Below, piece after piece: positions 7,337 to 15,611 of a stretch of 36,095 nt of DNA. Origin of the DNA: an uncultured Collinsella sp. (GTDB lineage: Bacteria; Actinomycetota; Coriobacteriia; Coriobacteriales; Coriobacteriaceae). Location: NCBI GenBank assembly GCA_959599095.1, contig CAUGGC010000022.1, positions 1 through 36,095 on the forward strand, written 5' to 3'. The translations under genes were made by a program, and so were the position numbers. A model generated the notes under the pieces. It was not told the origin of the DNA. It saw only the letters and a list, made by a program, of their open reading frames with translations, and did not search any database. Positions within the stretch are counted from its first letter, which is position 1; the number at the start of each line of letters is the position of its first letter.

Positions 7337-7351
7337 AACAAACTTTTTGTT
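7337..7351. promoter_or_regulatory. Operator-like dyad, copy B
   Basis: AACAAA-CTT-TTTGTT has arms identical to copy A. Compared in opposite orientation, the two sites also share CTAACAAA on one side. It lies 93 bp upstream of the ygeX start. No convincing -35/-10 pair could be fixed in this AT-rich stretch. Confidence 0.55.
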
Positions 7352-7443
7352 TGGCATCCACATAAAAGTTCAGTCGCATGAATGGGAATGGGCTGAAACG
7401 CGTATGCGGGGGCCGGCAAGAGAGGACTTAAGGAGTTCACCGT

Positions 7444-8658
7444 ATGGCCGATAAGATCCAGTGGGCGGGCAACACGATGCCCAAGAGCGATGACAAGCAC
7501 TTGGGAATCATGAGCCTCGACCACGTGAAGAAGGCCCGTGCCTTCCACCAGTCGTTCCCCCAATATACCGTCACTCCGCTTGCCCGCCTGGACGGTCAGG
7601 CTGCGCGCCTGGGCCTGTCCAATCTGTGCGTTAAGGACGAGAGCTATCGCTTTGGCCTCAACGCCTTCAAGGTTCTGGGCGGTTCGTTTGCCATGGCCAA
7701 CTACATTGCCGACGAGACCGGCAAGGACGTTGCCGAGTGCACCTTCGATTACCTGACCTCCGATCAGCTTGCCAAGGACTTTGGCCAGGCCACCTTCTTT
7801 ACCGCCACCGACGGCAACCATGGCCGCGGCGTGGCATGGGCTGCCAACAAGCTGGGCCAGAAGGCCGTCGTGCACATGCCCAAGGGTTCCACCAAGCCCC
7901 GCTTCGATAACATCGCCGCCGAGGGCGCCACGGTGACCATCGAAGAGGTCAACTACGATGAGTGCGTGCGCATGGCCGCCGCCGAGGCTGATGCCTGCGA
8001 GCGCGGCGTCATCGTTCAGGACACCGCCTGGGAGGGCTACGAGAAGATCCCGTCTTGGATCATGGAGGGCTACGGCACCATGGCTTCCGAGGCTGCCGAG
8101 CAGCTGCGCGAGATGGCCATCAACCGCCCGACGCACGTCTTTGTTCAGGCCGGTGTAGGCTCGCTGGCCGGCGCCGTGGTGGGCTACTTCACCAACCTGT
8201 ATCCCGATAACCCGCCCACCTTCGTCGTGGTCGAGTGCGCTCCTGCCGCCTGCCTGTACAAGGGCGCTGCCGCCGGCGACGGCGACCCGCGCATCGTGGA
8301 CGGCGACATGCCCTCCATCATGGCCGGCCTGTGCTGCGGCGAGCCCAACATTCTGGGCTGGGATATCCTGCGCAACCACACCACCGCCTTTGTGTCCTGC
8401 CCCGACTGGGTCACCGCTCGCGGCATGCGCACCCTGGGTGCTCCCGAGAAGGGCGACCCGCGCGTCATCTCCGGCGAGTCCGGCGCTGTGACCACCGGCC
8501 TGGTCGAGACCCTCATGCTCGATCCCGAGTACGCCGAGCTCAAGGAGCTCATCGGCCTGGACAAGACGAGCTCCGTGCTCTGCTTCTCCACGGAAGGTGA
8601 CACGGACCCCGACCAGTATCGCCGCATCGTCTGGGAGGGCGAATACCCCACTTGCTAA
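7444..8658 (+). CDS. ygeX: Diaminopropionate ammonia-lyase (YgeX), PLP enzyme
   Basis: This is a pyridoxal-phosphate enzyme of the tryptophan-synthase-beta fold. It splits 2,3-diaminopropionate to pyruvate and ammonia. In the gut purine pathway it is thought to act late, after ring opening. The PLP lysine is Lys76 in ESYRFGLNAFKVLGG, with ATDGNHGRGVAW (121-132) and the phosphate-binding loop QAGVGSLAG (235-243). At 404 residues it has the family length. AAGGAG lies 8 nt before the ATG. It is the first gene of the set ygeX-ygeY-ygeW-arcC on this strand. A 7-bp hairpin (GGCGGAG 8664-8670 / CTCCGCC 8684-8690) separates it from ygeY and could tune the ratio of the two mRNAs. Confidence 0.95.
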   Translation: MADKIQWAGNTMPKSDDKHLGIMSLDHVKKARAFHQSFPQYTVTPLARLDGQAARLGLSNLCVKDESYRFGLNAFKVLGGSFAMANYIADETGKDVAECTFDYLTSDQLAKDFGQATFFTATDGNHGRGVAWAANKLGQKAVVHMPKGSTKPRFDNIAAEGATVTIEEVNYDECVRMAAAEADACERGVIVQDTAWEGYEKIPSWIMEGYGTMASEAAEQLREMAINRPTHVFVQAGVGSLAGAVVGYFTNLYPDNPPTFVVVECAPAACLYKGAAAGDGDPRIVDGDMPSIMAGLCCGEPNILGWDILRNHTTAFVSCPDWVTARGMRTLGAPEKGDPRVISGESGAVTTGLVETLMLDPEYAELKELIGLDKTSSVLCFSTEGDTDPDQYRRIVWEGEYPTC

Positions 8659-8730
8659 TACTGGGCGGAGTAAATAGGTATCGCTCCGCCACCTCACAGG
8701 TAGATTCCTTCGTTTGAAAGGTTATGAACA

Positions 8731-10116
8731 ATGGTTAAAGAACTCGATTTCGACGCTATCAAGGCTGCTGCTGAGTCCCATCGTGCTGATATGACGCGTT
8801 TTCTTCGCGCAATGATTAGCCACCCCTCTGAGTCTTGCGAGGAAGGCGAGGTTGTCGCCTGCATCAAGGCCGAGATGGAGAGCCTCGGCTATGACGAGGT
8901 CAAGGTCGACGGCCTGGGCAACGTCATGGGCTTTATGGGCGAGGGCGACAAGATCATCGCCATCGACTCCCACATCGACACCGTCGGCATCGGCAACATC
9001 GAGAACTGGGATGCCGATCCCTATGAGGGCTACGAGACCGACGAGATCATCTACGGCCGCGGCGGCTCCGACCAGGAGGGCGGCATGGCTTCTGCTACCT
9101 ACGCTGCCAAGATGATGAAGGACATGGGCCTCATCCCCGAGGGCTACAAGATCATGGTCGTCGGTACCGTCCAGGAAGAGGACTGCGACGGCATGTGCTG
9201 GCAGTACATCTACAACAAGGACGGCATTAAGCCCGAGTTTGTCATTTCCACCGAGCCCACCGACGGCGGCATCTATCGCGGTCACCGCGGCCGCATGGAG
9301 ATCCGCGTCGACGTTCACGGCACCTCCTGCCACGGCTCCGCTCCCGACCGCGGCGATAACGCCATCTACAAGATGGCCGACATCATTGCCGACGTCCGCG
9401 CCCTCAACAACAATGGCTGCGACGAGTCGACCGACATCAAGGGCCTCGTCAAGATGCTCGACCCCAAGTACAACCCCGAGCACTACGAGGATGCCCGCTT
9501 CCTGGGCCGCGGCACCTGCACCGTCAGCCAGATCTTCTACACCAGCCCCAGCCGCTGCGCTGTCGCTGACTCCTGCGCCATCTCCATCGACCGTCGTATG
9601 ACCGCCGGTGAGACCTGGGAGTCTTGCCTGGACGAGATCCGCAACCTGCCGGCCGCCAAGAAGTACGGCGACGACGTGAAGGTCTCCATGTACATGTACG
9701 ACCGTCCGTCCTGGACCGGCGAGGTCTACGAGACCGAGGCTTACTTCCCCACGTGGATCAACAAGGAGACCGCTCCGCACGTCAAGGCCCTCGTTGACGC
9801 CCACAAGGCCATGTTCGGTGACGAGCGCATCGGCTGCGAGCCCAGCATGGACAAGCGCACCGGTCGTCCGCTGTGCGACAAGTGGACCTTCTCCACGAAC
9901 TGCGTTTCCATCCAGGGCCGCTACGGCATCCCCTGCGTGGGCTTTGGCCCGGGTGCCGAGTCTCAGGCTCACGCTCCCAACGAGGTTACCTACAAGGACG
10001 ACCTGGTCACCGCTGCCGCCATGTATGTTGCCGCTCTGAACCTCTACGATCCCAGCCAGGCCGACGGCGACGCCACCGTGTTCCGCGCTGGTCTGACCAA
10101 CAACAAGATCGACTAG
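8731..10116 (+). CDS. ygeY: YgeY family M20 metallohydrolase
   Basis: This is a zinc-dependent M20 peptidase/deacylase-type hydrolase. The fold and metal motifs are present: SHIDTVG with His81 and Asp83, GRGGSDQEGGMA with bridging Asp114, the catalytic Glu pair at 149-150 in VQEEDCDG, and STEPTD (173-178). YgeY is one of the genes tied to anaerobic uric acid breakdown and probably cleaves an amide or carbamoyl bond of a ring-opened intermediate; its exact substrate is not settled. At 461 residues it has the usual length. The ribosome site GAAAGG is a little distant from the ATG. The gene ends in a 10-bp inverted repeat that spans the stop codon (10101-10137). Confidence 0.93.
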   Translation: MVKELDFDAIKAAAESHRADMTRFLRAMISHPSESCEEGEVVACIKAEMESLGYDEVKVDGLGNVMGFMGEGDKIIAIDSHIDTVGIGNIENWDADPYEGYETDEIIYGRGGSDQEGGMASATYAAKMMKDMGLIPEGYKIMVVGTVQEEDCDGMCWQYIYNKDGIKPEFVISTEPTDGGIYRGHRGRMEIRVDVHGTSCHGSAPDRGDNAIYKMADIIADVRALNNNGCDESTDIKGLVKMLDPKYNPEHYEDARFLGRGTCTVSQIFYTSPSRCAVADSCAISIDRRMTAGETWESCLDEIRNLPAAKKYGDDVKVSMYMYDRPSWTGEVYETEAYFPTWINKETAPHVKALVDAHKAMFGDERIGCEPSMDKRTGRPLCDKWTFSTNCVSIQGRYGIPCVGFGPGAESQAHAPNEVTYKDDLVTAAAMYVAALNLYDPSQADGDATVFRAGLTNNKID

Positions 10117-10163
10117 TCCCATTCCTTGATCTTGTTGAGCCGGGGGCCGCTCGTGCCCCTGGC
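10101..10163 (+). promoter_or_regulatory. Two consecutive hairpins in the ygeY-ygeW gap
   Basis: CAACAAGATC (10101-10110) pairs perfectly with GATCTTGTTG (10128-10137) across the ygeY stop. Right after it GCCGGGGGC (10139-10147) pairs with GCCCCTGGC (10155-10163), including one G-T pair. There is no T-run, so this is more likely an mRNA-processing or stability element, or a leaky attenuator, than a simple terminator. I see nothing else in the 200-nt gap apart from the ygeW ribosome site. Confidence 0.5.
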
Positions 10164-10317
10164 ACCCCCTGTTGACTTGGGGCCCGCAGTCGTTATCTCC
10201 CATGCTTCCTCGACGGTGGCGGGTCCTCGTCATAGCGCTCTGCATGTTCTAGCCACACGCGCATGCCGGAGCACATCTACTCATTGCAATCGTTTCATCT
10301 TTGGAAAGGATATTTAC

Positions 10318-11520
10318 ATGGACGCCAAGTTTACCGAGCTCGTCGAGCAGCTGAACGGCCTCGATTTTAAGGGCATGTACGGCAGCGATTTCCTGCACAC
10401 CTGGGACAAGACCACCGATGAGCTCAAGGCGCTCTACATCGTCGCCGACGCCCTGCGCGAGCTGCGCGAGAACAACGTTTCGTCCAAGATCTTCGACTCG
10501 GGCCTGGCCGTCTCGCTGTTCCGCGACAACTCCACCCGTACGCGCTTTTCCTTCTCTAAGGCCGCCAACCTGCTCGGCCTTGAGCTGCAGGACCTGGACG
10601 AGAAGAAGTCCCAGATCGCTCACGGCGAGACCGTCCGCGAGACCGCTACCATGATTTCCTTCATGGCCGACGTCATCGGCATCCGCGACGACATGTACAT
10701 CGGCAAGGGCGACGCCTACATGGCCGAGGTCTCCGAGTCTGTCCAACAGGCCTACGAGGATGGCGTTCTGGATCACCGTCCCACGCTCATCTCCCTGCAG
10801 TCCGACTCCGACCACCCCACGCAGTCCTCTGCCGACATGCTCTACCTCATCAACGAGTTTGGCGGTCTTGAGAACCTCAAGGGCAAGAAGGTTGCTGTTA
10901 CCTGGGCCTACTCGCCCTCTTACGGCAAGCCGCTGTCCTGCCCGCAGTCGCTGATCAGCCTGCTGCCCCGTTTTGGCATGGACGTCACCCTGGCTCACCC
11001 CGAGGGCTACGACCTCATGCCCGAGGTCGTCGAGCGCGCCAAGGGTTATGCCGCCGAGTCCGGCACCACCTTTAAGCAGGTCAACACCATGGCCGAGGCT
11101 TTCGAGGGCGCCGACATCGTGATCCCCAAGAGCTGGGCTCCGTTTGCCGCCATGGAGAAGCGCACCAACCTGTACGCCGAGGGCGACGACGCCGGCATCG
11201 CAGCGCTCGAGAAGGAGCTGCTCGCTCAGAACGCTACGCATCAAGATTGGTGCTCCACGACCGAGCTCATGGAGAAGACCGCCAACGGCCAGGACACCAT
11301 CTTTATGCATCCGCTGCCCGCCGACATCTCCGGTGTCTCCTGCGAGCACGGCGAGGTCAACGCCGACGTCTTCGACATGCACCGTGTGGGCATGTACAAG
11401 GAGGCCAGCTACAAGCCGTACGCCATCGCAGCCATGATGTTCCTGCAGAAGGTTGCCGATCCCGCCGCTACCCTCAAGGCCCTCGACGAGCGCAACACCG
11501 CCCGTTGGTTCCAGGCCTAA
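10318..11520 (+). CDS. ygeW: YgeW, knotless transcarbamylase of the purine cluster
   Basis: This is a member of the aspartate/ornithine carbamoyltransferase superfamily. The carbamoyl-phosphate loop STRTR is at residues 72-76 (FRDNSTRTRFSFS), and HPLPADISGVSCEHGEV is the second-domain signature that marks the YgeW branch. Run in reverse, it would release carbamoyl phosphate from a ureido compound. ArcC downstream would turn this into ATP, CO2 and ammonia. At 400 residues it matches the family. The start at 10318 has GGAAAGGA 8 nt upstream; a longer in-frame extension to 10126 crosses the hairpin region and lacks a ribosome site. It forms a pair with arcC, which starts 14 nt after its stop. 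The true acceptor substrate remains open. Confidence 0.93.
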   Translation: MDAKFTELVEQLNGLDFKGMYGSDFLHTWDKTTDELKALYIVADALRELRENNVSSKIFDSGLAVSLFRDNSTRTRFSFSKAANLLGLELQDLDEKKSQIAHGETVRETATMISFMADVIGIRDDMYIGKGDAYMAEVSESVQQAYEDGVLDHRPTLISLQSDSDHPTQSSADMLYLINEFGGLENLKGKKVAVTWAYSPSYGKPLSCPQSLISLLPRFGMDVTLAHPEGYDLMPEVVERAKGYAAESGTTFKQVNTMAEAFEGADIVIPKSWAPFAAMEKRTNLYAEGDDAGIAALEKELLAQNATHQDWCSTTELMEKTANGQDTIFMHPLPADISGVSCEHGEVNADVFDMHRVGMYKEASYKPYAIAAMMFLQKVADPAATLKALDERNTARWFQA

Positions 11521-11534
11521 AGCTGGGCTGAGAA

Positions 11535-12485
11535 ATGGCTAAGCGTATCGTTGTCGCCCTGGGCGGAAACGCCCTCGGCGCCAACCTTCCCGAGCAGATG
11601 GAGGCCGTCAAGACGACTTCCAAGGCTATCGTCGATCTGATCGAGGAGGGCAACGAGGTCGTCGTCGTGCATGGCAACGGTCCCCAGGTGGGCATGATCG
11701 CCAATGCGATGGCCGAGCTCACGCGCTCTAACCCTCAGAAGTACATTCCCTGCCCGCTGTCCGTTTGCGGCGCCATGAGCCAGGGCTACATTGGCTATGA
11801 CCTGCAAAACGCCCTGCGCGAGGAAATGCTCGACCGCAATATCGACAAGGGTGTCGCCACCGTGCTCACCCAGGTCGAGGTTGCGGCAGACGATCCGGCC
11901 TTTGCCGACCCGGTCAAGCCGATCGGTCCGTGGATGAGCGAGGCCGAGGCCAAGGAGCTGGAGGCCGACCGCGGCTACCAGTTCATCCACGACGAGAAGC
12001 AGGGCTTCCGTCGCGTGGTGGCTTCGCCCAAGCCCGTGAACATCGTCGAGCTCGACACCATCAAGTCGCTCGTCGAGTCCAACCACGTGGTGATCTCCTG
12101 CGGCGGTGGCGGCATTCCCGTCACCAAGGCCCAGGGCAACCACCTTAAGGGCGCTGCCGCTGTCATCGATAAGGACTTTGCGGCCGAGAAGCTTGCCGAG
12201 CAGCTCGACGCCGATGCTCTGATTATCCTGACGGCCGTGGAGAAGGTTGCCATTGGCTTTGGCACCGACCACGAGCAGTGGCTCGACACACTGACCGCTG
12301 CCGATGTTAAGCGTCTGTCCGAGGCCAACGAGTTCGGTCGCGGCTCCATGCTGCCCAAGGTCCAGGCCGCCTCGACGTTTGCCGAGAGCAAGCCGGGCCG
12401 CACGGCGCTCATCACGCTGCTCGAGAAGGCGCGCGATGGCCTTGCCGGCAAGACCGGTACCACGTTTACCGGCGACGCTGAGTAG
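11535..12485 (+). CDS. arcC: Carbamate kinase (ArcC/YqeA-like)
   Basis: This amino-acid-kinase-fold enzyme transfers phosphate from carbamoyl phosphate to ADP and so gives ATP by substrate-level phosphorylation. The N-terminal KRIVVALGGNALG, the HGNGPQVGMI loop (46-55), SCGGGGIPV and IDKDFAAEKLA are all diagnostic. It has 316 residues, as usual. It follows ygeW with a 14-nt gap, which links the transcarbamylase step to energy gain. A hairpin terminator follows at 12503-12540, so the ygeX-arcC group is probably one transcription unit separate from mocA-hyuA. Confidence 0.97.
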   Translation: MAKRIVVALGGNALGANLPEQMEAVKTTSKAIVDLIEEGNEVVVVHGNGPQVGMIANAMAELTRSNPQKYIPCPLSVCGAMSQGYIGYDLQNALREEMLDRNIDKGVATVLTQVEVAADDPAFADPVKPIGPWMSEAEAKELEADRGYQFIHDEKQGFRRVVASPKPVNIVELDTIKSLVESNHVVISCGGGGIPVTKAQGNHLKGAAAVIDKDFAAEKLAEQLDADALIILTAVEKVAIGFGTDHEQWLDTLTAADVKRLSEANEFGRGSMLPKVQAASTFAESKPGRTALITLLEKARDGLAGKTGTTFTGDAE

Positions 12486-12502
12486 GCATATCTGCACCAT
12501 TG

Positions 12503-12540
12503 AGGAGGGTGCCCTGCGTCGCGGGGTGCCCTCCTTTGTG
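12503..12540 (+). terminator. Rho-independent-like terminator after arcC
   Basis: AGGAGGG (12503-12509) pairs with CCCTCCT (12529-12535). The stem is extended inward by two G-T pairs and three C-G pairs, followed by a short TTT. It lies 17 nt beyond the arcC stop. Confidence 0.7.
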
Positions 12541-12605
12541 CTATGGAGAGCCAAGGGGCGTTCGCTGGAAAAACGAGCGCGTGCCTGTTCCGACGGAGTG
12601 CGAGC

Positions 12606-12626
12606 TTGCTATGGTGGGTATAGCAA
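12606..12626 (+). promoter_or_regulatory. Dyad and possible promoter region in front of mocA
   Basis: TTGCTAT (12606-12612) and ATAGCAA (12620-12626) form a perfect 7-bp inverted pair with a 7-nt spacer. It lies 38 nt before the mocA start and just after the arcC terminator. TTGCTA with TATGGT 16 nt further on could serve as weak -35/-10 boxes. The site may be an operator; the arms differ from the AACAAA dyads before ygeX. Confidence 0.35.
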
Positions 12627-12663
12627 CTATGGTGTCCAAGGCAGCCAGGGGAGGTTTGCGGAG

Positions 12664-13278
12664 ATGAAACTCGGTTGCGTCATTATGGCTTCGGGCGAGG
12701 GCAAGCGGTTTGGCTCTAACAAGATGCTTGCCGATATCTATGGCGAGCCGTTGATTGCCCGGACCATCGATTCGGTTCCCCAGGGCTTTGACGTCGTGGT
12801 TTCGACGCGTTGGCCCGAGGTCGTTCAGATTTGCGAGGACAAGCATTGCCCGTGCGTGCTGCACGATGGCGAGCTGCGCAGCGAAAGCGTCCGTGCGGGC
12901 CTTTCGTGGGGAGTCGAACGCAACTGGAAAGGTTGCCTCTTTTTGCCGGGCGACCAGCCGCTCGTGAGTTCGGATTCTTTTGAGGCTATGGTTCGTGCAT
13001 TTGACGAGCGTGGCCGCAAGCATCCGGTGCGTCTTGCGTGCAACGGTGAGCCTTCGAGCCCGGTGCTCTTTCCGGCGGAACTGTTCGATGCGCTTATGTG
13101 TCTTGAGGGCAAGGACGGCGGCGGTTCAATCCTCAAGGGCCGTACCGACGTGGTGCCGGTCGAGGCGCGTGCCTACGAGCTGTGGGACGTCGATACCGCC
13201 AAGGGACAGCAACGCATAACGGAGCATATCGCCGCCTGCTCGTATTTTGATCGCGTGGCCAACTGCATCAATCAATAA
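12664..13278 (+). CDS. mocA: MocA-like molybdenum cofactor nucleotidyltransferase
   Basis: This 204-residue NTP transferase belongs to the MobA/MocA family, which attaches CMP or GMP to molybdopterin; MocA makes the cytosine dinucleotide form used by xanthine-dehydrogenase-type hydroxylases. The nucleotide-binding loop is ASGEGKRFGSNKM near the N-terminus, and the metal site motif is FLPGDQPLV. I chose the ATG at 12664 because family members begin with K-L-G-x-V-I-M-A-S/A-G and GGGGAGG stands 9 nt upstream. The open frame before it is a shadow of arcC. hyuA follows with 9 nt between, its ribosome site overlapping the mocA stop. With yqeB, yqeC and xdhC it forms the cofactor-maturation part of the cluster. 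Confidence 0.85.
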   Translation: MKLGCVIMASGEGKRFGSNKMLADIYGEPLIARTIDSVPQGFDVVVSTRWPEVVQICEDKHCPCVLHDGELRSESVRAGLSWGVERNWKGCLFLPGDQPLVSSDSFEAMVRAFDERGRKHPVRLACNGEPSSPVLFPAELFDALMCLEGKDGGGSILKGRTDVVPVEARAYELWDVDTAKGQQRITEHIAACSYFDRVANCINQ

Positions 13279-13287
13279 GGAGCAATA

Positions 13288-14655
13288 ATGATCATCATCA
13301 AAAACGGTGCGCTCGTGACGCCCCAGGGGCTTCGTCGCGCCGATCTTGCCATGGAGGGCGATAAGATCGTGCGGATTGCCGCGGCGATTGAGCCGGCCGA
13401 GGGCGATACCGTCCAGGACGCCACCGACTGTTGGGTGTTTCCCGGCTTTATCGACGGCCACACGCACATGCAGTGCTGGACTGGCATGGATTGGACGGCC
13501 GATAGCTTTGAGACCGGTACGCGTGCGGCTGCCTGCGGCGGTACGACGACCATCGTGGACTACGCGACGGCCGATCGCGGCGTGACCATGCCCGATGCCC
13601 TTGCCGAGTGGCATCATCGCGCCGACGGTACCTGCACGGCAAACTACGCCTTTCATATGGCACTCGCCGAGTGGAATGAGCGCAACCGCGCCGATCTTTC
13701 GGCCATGCGCGAGGCGGGCGTGTCGTCGTTTAAGACCTACTTTGCCTACGATCACCTGCGCTTGGACGATGCCGAGACGCTCGAGGTGCTGGAGGAGCTC
13801 AAGCGCCTGGGCGGTATCCTGTGCGTGCATTGCGAGAACGGTACGCTGGTGAATGAACTGCAGAAGCGCGTGTACGAGCAGGGGATTCATGGGCCCGAGG
13901 GCCATGCGCTCAGCCGTCCGGATGTGTGCGAGGCCGAGGCTGTGAGCCGTCTGCTGTATCTGGCGCACCTGGCTGGTGACGCACCGGTCAACGTGGTGCA
14001 CCTTTCGACCAAGCTGGGGCTCGAGGCCATTCGCGCTGCCAAAGCGCGCGGGCAGAAGAACATCTATGTCGAGACCTGCCCTCAATATCTGATGCTCGAC
14101 GACACCTGCTATTTGGAGCAGGGGGAAGACGGCTTTGCGGGTGCCAAGTATGTGATGAGTCCGCCGCTGCGCCATGCCGGCGACCGTGCGGCCCTGCGCG
14201 AGGCGCTTGTGGCCGGCGAGATCGATACCATCGCCACCGACCACTGCAGCTTTAACCTGCACGGGCAAAAGGACCGCGGGCGCGACGACTTCCGCGCGAT
14301 TCCCAACGGCGGGCCCGGCGTGGAGCATCGTCCCGTCGCGATTGCCACGAGCTTTGAGGGACAGCTGGGCCCCGAGGACCTCTGCCGCTTGATGAGCGAG
14401 AACCCGGCACGCGTGTTTGGCATGTACCCGCGCAAGGGCTGTCTTGCCGAGGGCTCCGATGCCGACGTGTGCGTGTGGGATCCCCAGGCGCGCTGGACCA
14501 TTCGCGCGGCGACGCAGCATCAAGCTGTGGACTACACGCCACTCGAGGGTTTTGAGGCACATGGCCGCGCCAAGGCTGTGTTTGTGAACGGCGTGCTGGC
14601 CGCGCGCGACGGCGAGCCCACCGGAGCCCAACCCGGCCGCTACGTCCCCCGCTAG
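13288..14655 (+). CDS. hyuA: Dihydropyrimidinase/hydantoinase family amidohydrolase (HyuA)
   Basis: This is a binuclear zinc amidohydrolase that opens cyclic amides such as hydantoins and dihydropyrimidines. HyuA of the gut purine cluster is thought to open a ring of a uric-acid-derived intermediate. Metal ligands are GFIDGHTHM (His58, His60), the carbamylated lysine in SSFKTYFAY (Lys149), HCENG (His181), VVHLST (His238) and ATDHCSF (Asp318). It has 455 residues, the usual length. AAGGAG lies in front of the ATG, overlapping the mocA stop, so the two are co-transcribed. A palindromic repeat follows 27 nt after the stop and may close the unit against the convergent yqeC gene. Confidence 0.93.
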   Translation: MIIIKNGALVTPQGLRRADLAMEGDKIVRIAAAIEPAEGDTVQDATDCWVFPGFIDGHTHMQCWTGMDWTADSFETGTRAAACGGTTTIVDYATADRGVTMPDALAEWHHRADGTCTANYAFHMALAEWNERNRADLSAMREAGVSSFKTYFAYDHLRLDDAETLEVLEELKRLGGILCVHCENGTLVNELQKRVYEQGIHGPEGHALSRPDVCEAEAVSRLLYLAHLAGDAPVNVVHLSTKLGLEAIRAAKARGQKNIYVETCPQYLMLDDTCYLEQGEDGFAGAKYVMSPPLRHAGDRAALREALVAGEIDTIATDHCSFNLHGQKDRGRDDFRAIPNGGPGVEHRPVAIATSFEGQLGPEDLCRLMSENPARVFGMYPRKGCLAEGSDADVCVWDPQARWTIRAATQHQAVDYTPLEGFEAHGRAKAVFVNGVLAARDGEPTGAQPGRYVPR

Positions 14656-14682
14656 CAGGAAGGTCACCGGATTCCCCTCCGC

Positions 14683-14749
14683 AGTTGCGGTGGAATAGTT
14701 CCTGTTTAGCCGCCAAATAGGCCGTTTCAGGAACTATTTCACCGCAACT
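14683..14749. repeat. Long intergenic hairpin repeat, copy 1
   Basis: The 22-bp arms at 14683-14704 and 14728-14749 match except for one G-T type change and enclose a 23-nt centre. The outer ends are AGTTGCGGTGGAATA and TATTTCACCGCAACT. A second copy with the same ends lies at 17477-17543. It sits between the convergent genes hyuA and yqeC, where it may also act as a two-way terminator. Confidence 0.8.
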
Positions 14750-14774
14750 TATAGGTCTGCTGGGGCAGCGCCGG

Positions 14775-15509
14775 CTATTTGAGGCTGGTGGCGACGACGG
14801 AGCGGCCGAGGGCTGTCTCGAGGCGATCTGCCATCGTTGGGTCGGCAAGCGTGTCGACTTGGTTGAGCATGACGCGGGCATTGTTGAGGTTCAGCATCCG
14901 CAGCTCGGCATTGAGCGCCATGGCGACGCGCTCTGGGGTGGCAATGTCGGTGGGCTCGCAGCCGCAGCGCTCGCAGAAGAGCTCGGGGCGGTGGACAACC
15001 TCGGTGACGGGCTTGCCCAGCCCCGAGGCGCCGACGACCCAGACAACGTTTGCCGCGGCGGCGGGAATTACCGGCTCCCAGGCGGCATGCGCCTTGAGCG
15101 GGAGTCGCTTGCTGCCATCTGCCTCGGCCAACACATAGTCAAAGCGCTGCGCCAGCTCGTTGAGCGGCTCGGCGGGGGCGGAGAGCTTGCCCGTCTCGGG
15201 GTCCAAAACACCCGCCTGGCAGATACTTCCGCGGCTCATGCCCGCGCAGGCCTCGCAGGTGCAGCCGGGAACATGCAGGGCCCCCGGCTTCCAAGGTGCG
15301 GCGTCCAGGCGACGGCTCGACCCGTCCCATGGCACGCCGGCGACGGGAAACATGTGCGTGGTGGTGCAGAGGAGCACGCGGCCGCCAGCGCGCATGAGTT
15401 CGAGCCCTAGCGTCTTCAGCAGCGTCGACTTGCCGCCACTGCCGATAATCGCGGTAATGCCCGGCTCGATCTTGAGCGCGGAGGCAAGGTTTCCGCTCGT
15501 CGTTTCCAT
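14775..15509 (-). CDS. yqeC: YqeC, selenium-dependent hydroxylase accessory protein
   Basis: YqeC proteins occur with selenium-dependent molybdenum hydroxylases and are thought to help place the labile selenium or finish the cofactor; the reaction is not known. This 244-residue copy has the P-loop-like GSGGKST at residues 23-29, followed by LLCTTTHMF. It also has Cys-rich stretches (VPGCTCEACAG and ELFCERCGCEP) that could bind metal or selenium. It reads opposite to its neighbours and is divergent from yqeB across an AT-rich gap (15510-15611). The ribosome site (GGTGAACAG) is weak. The family call is firm. Confidence 0.9.
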   Translation of the reverse strand: METTSGNLASALKIEPGITAIIGSGGKSTLLKTLGLELMRAGGRVLLCTTTHMFPVAGVPWDGSSRRLDAAPWKPGALHVPGCTCEACAGMSRGSICQAGVLDPETGKLSAPAEPLNELAQRFDYVLAEADGSKRLPLKAHAAWEPVIPAAAANVVWVVGASGLGKPVTEVVHRPELFCERCGCEPTDIATPERVAMALNAELRMLNLNNARVMLNQVDTLADPTMADRLETALGRSVVATSLK

Positions 15510-15522
15510 CTGTTCACCGCCG

Positions 15523-15545
15523 TATAATACTGTGATAATAAATAA
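15523..15545. promoter_or_regulatory. AT-rich divergent promoter region between yqeC and yqeB
   Basis: On the plus strand TATAAT (15523-15528) and an extended -10, TGTGATAAT (15531-15539), could serve yqeB. On the minus strand TATTAT (15529-15524) could serve yqeC with a very short leader. No strong -35 boxes are visible. Confidence 0.4.
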
Positions 15546-15611
15546 TCATCAGAGTAGCGGTCGAACCGCTTTTGCTCTGCTCAAACCGTAGCACAGGGAG
15601 GTGCCCCGGGA

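Noticed and set aside
7312..8697. A 461-codon open frame on the minus strand across ygeX
   Set aside because: It is the antisense shadow of ygeX, caused by high GC in third codon positions. It has no recognisable motif, and ygeX on the other strand has all catalytic motifs.
8722..10245. A 507-codon open frame on the minus strand across ygeY
   Set aside because: Antisense shadow of a GC-rich gene. The composition is Val/Gly/Asp-rich without domains, while the plus-strand frame is a complete M20 enzyme.
12304..12663. N-terminal extension of mocA reaching into arcC
   Set aside because: The extension is the frame-shifted shadow of arcC and crosses a terminator. The family start motif and ribosome site are at 12664.
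13126..14667. A 513-codon open frame on the minus strand across hyuA
   Set aside because: Antisense shadow; the plus-strand frame has all zinc ligands of the amidohydrolase family.
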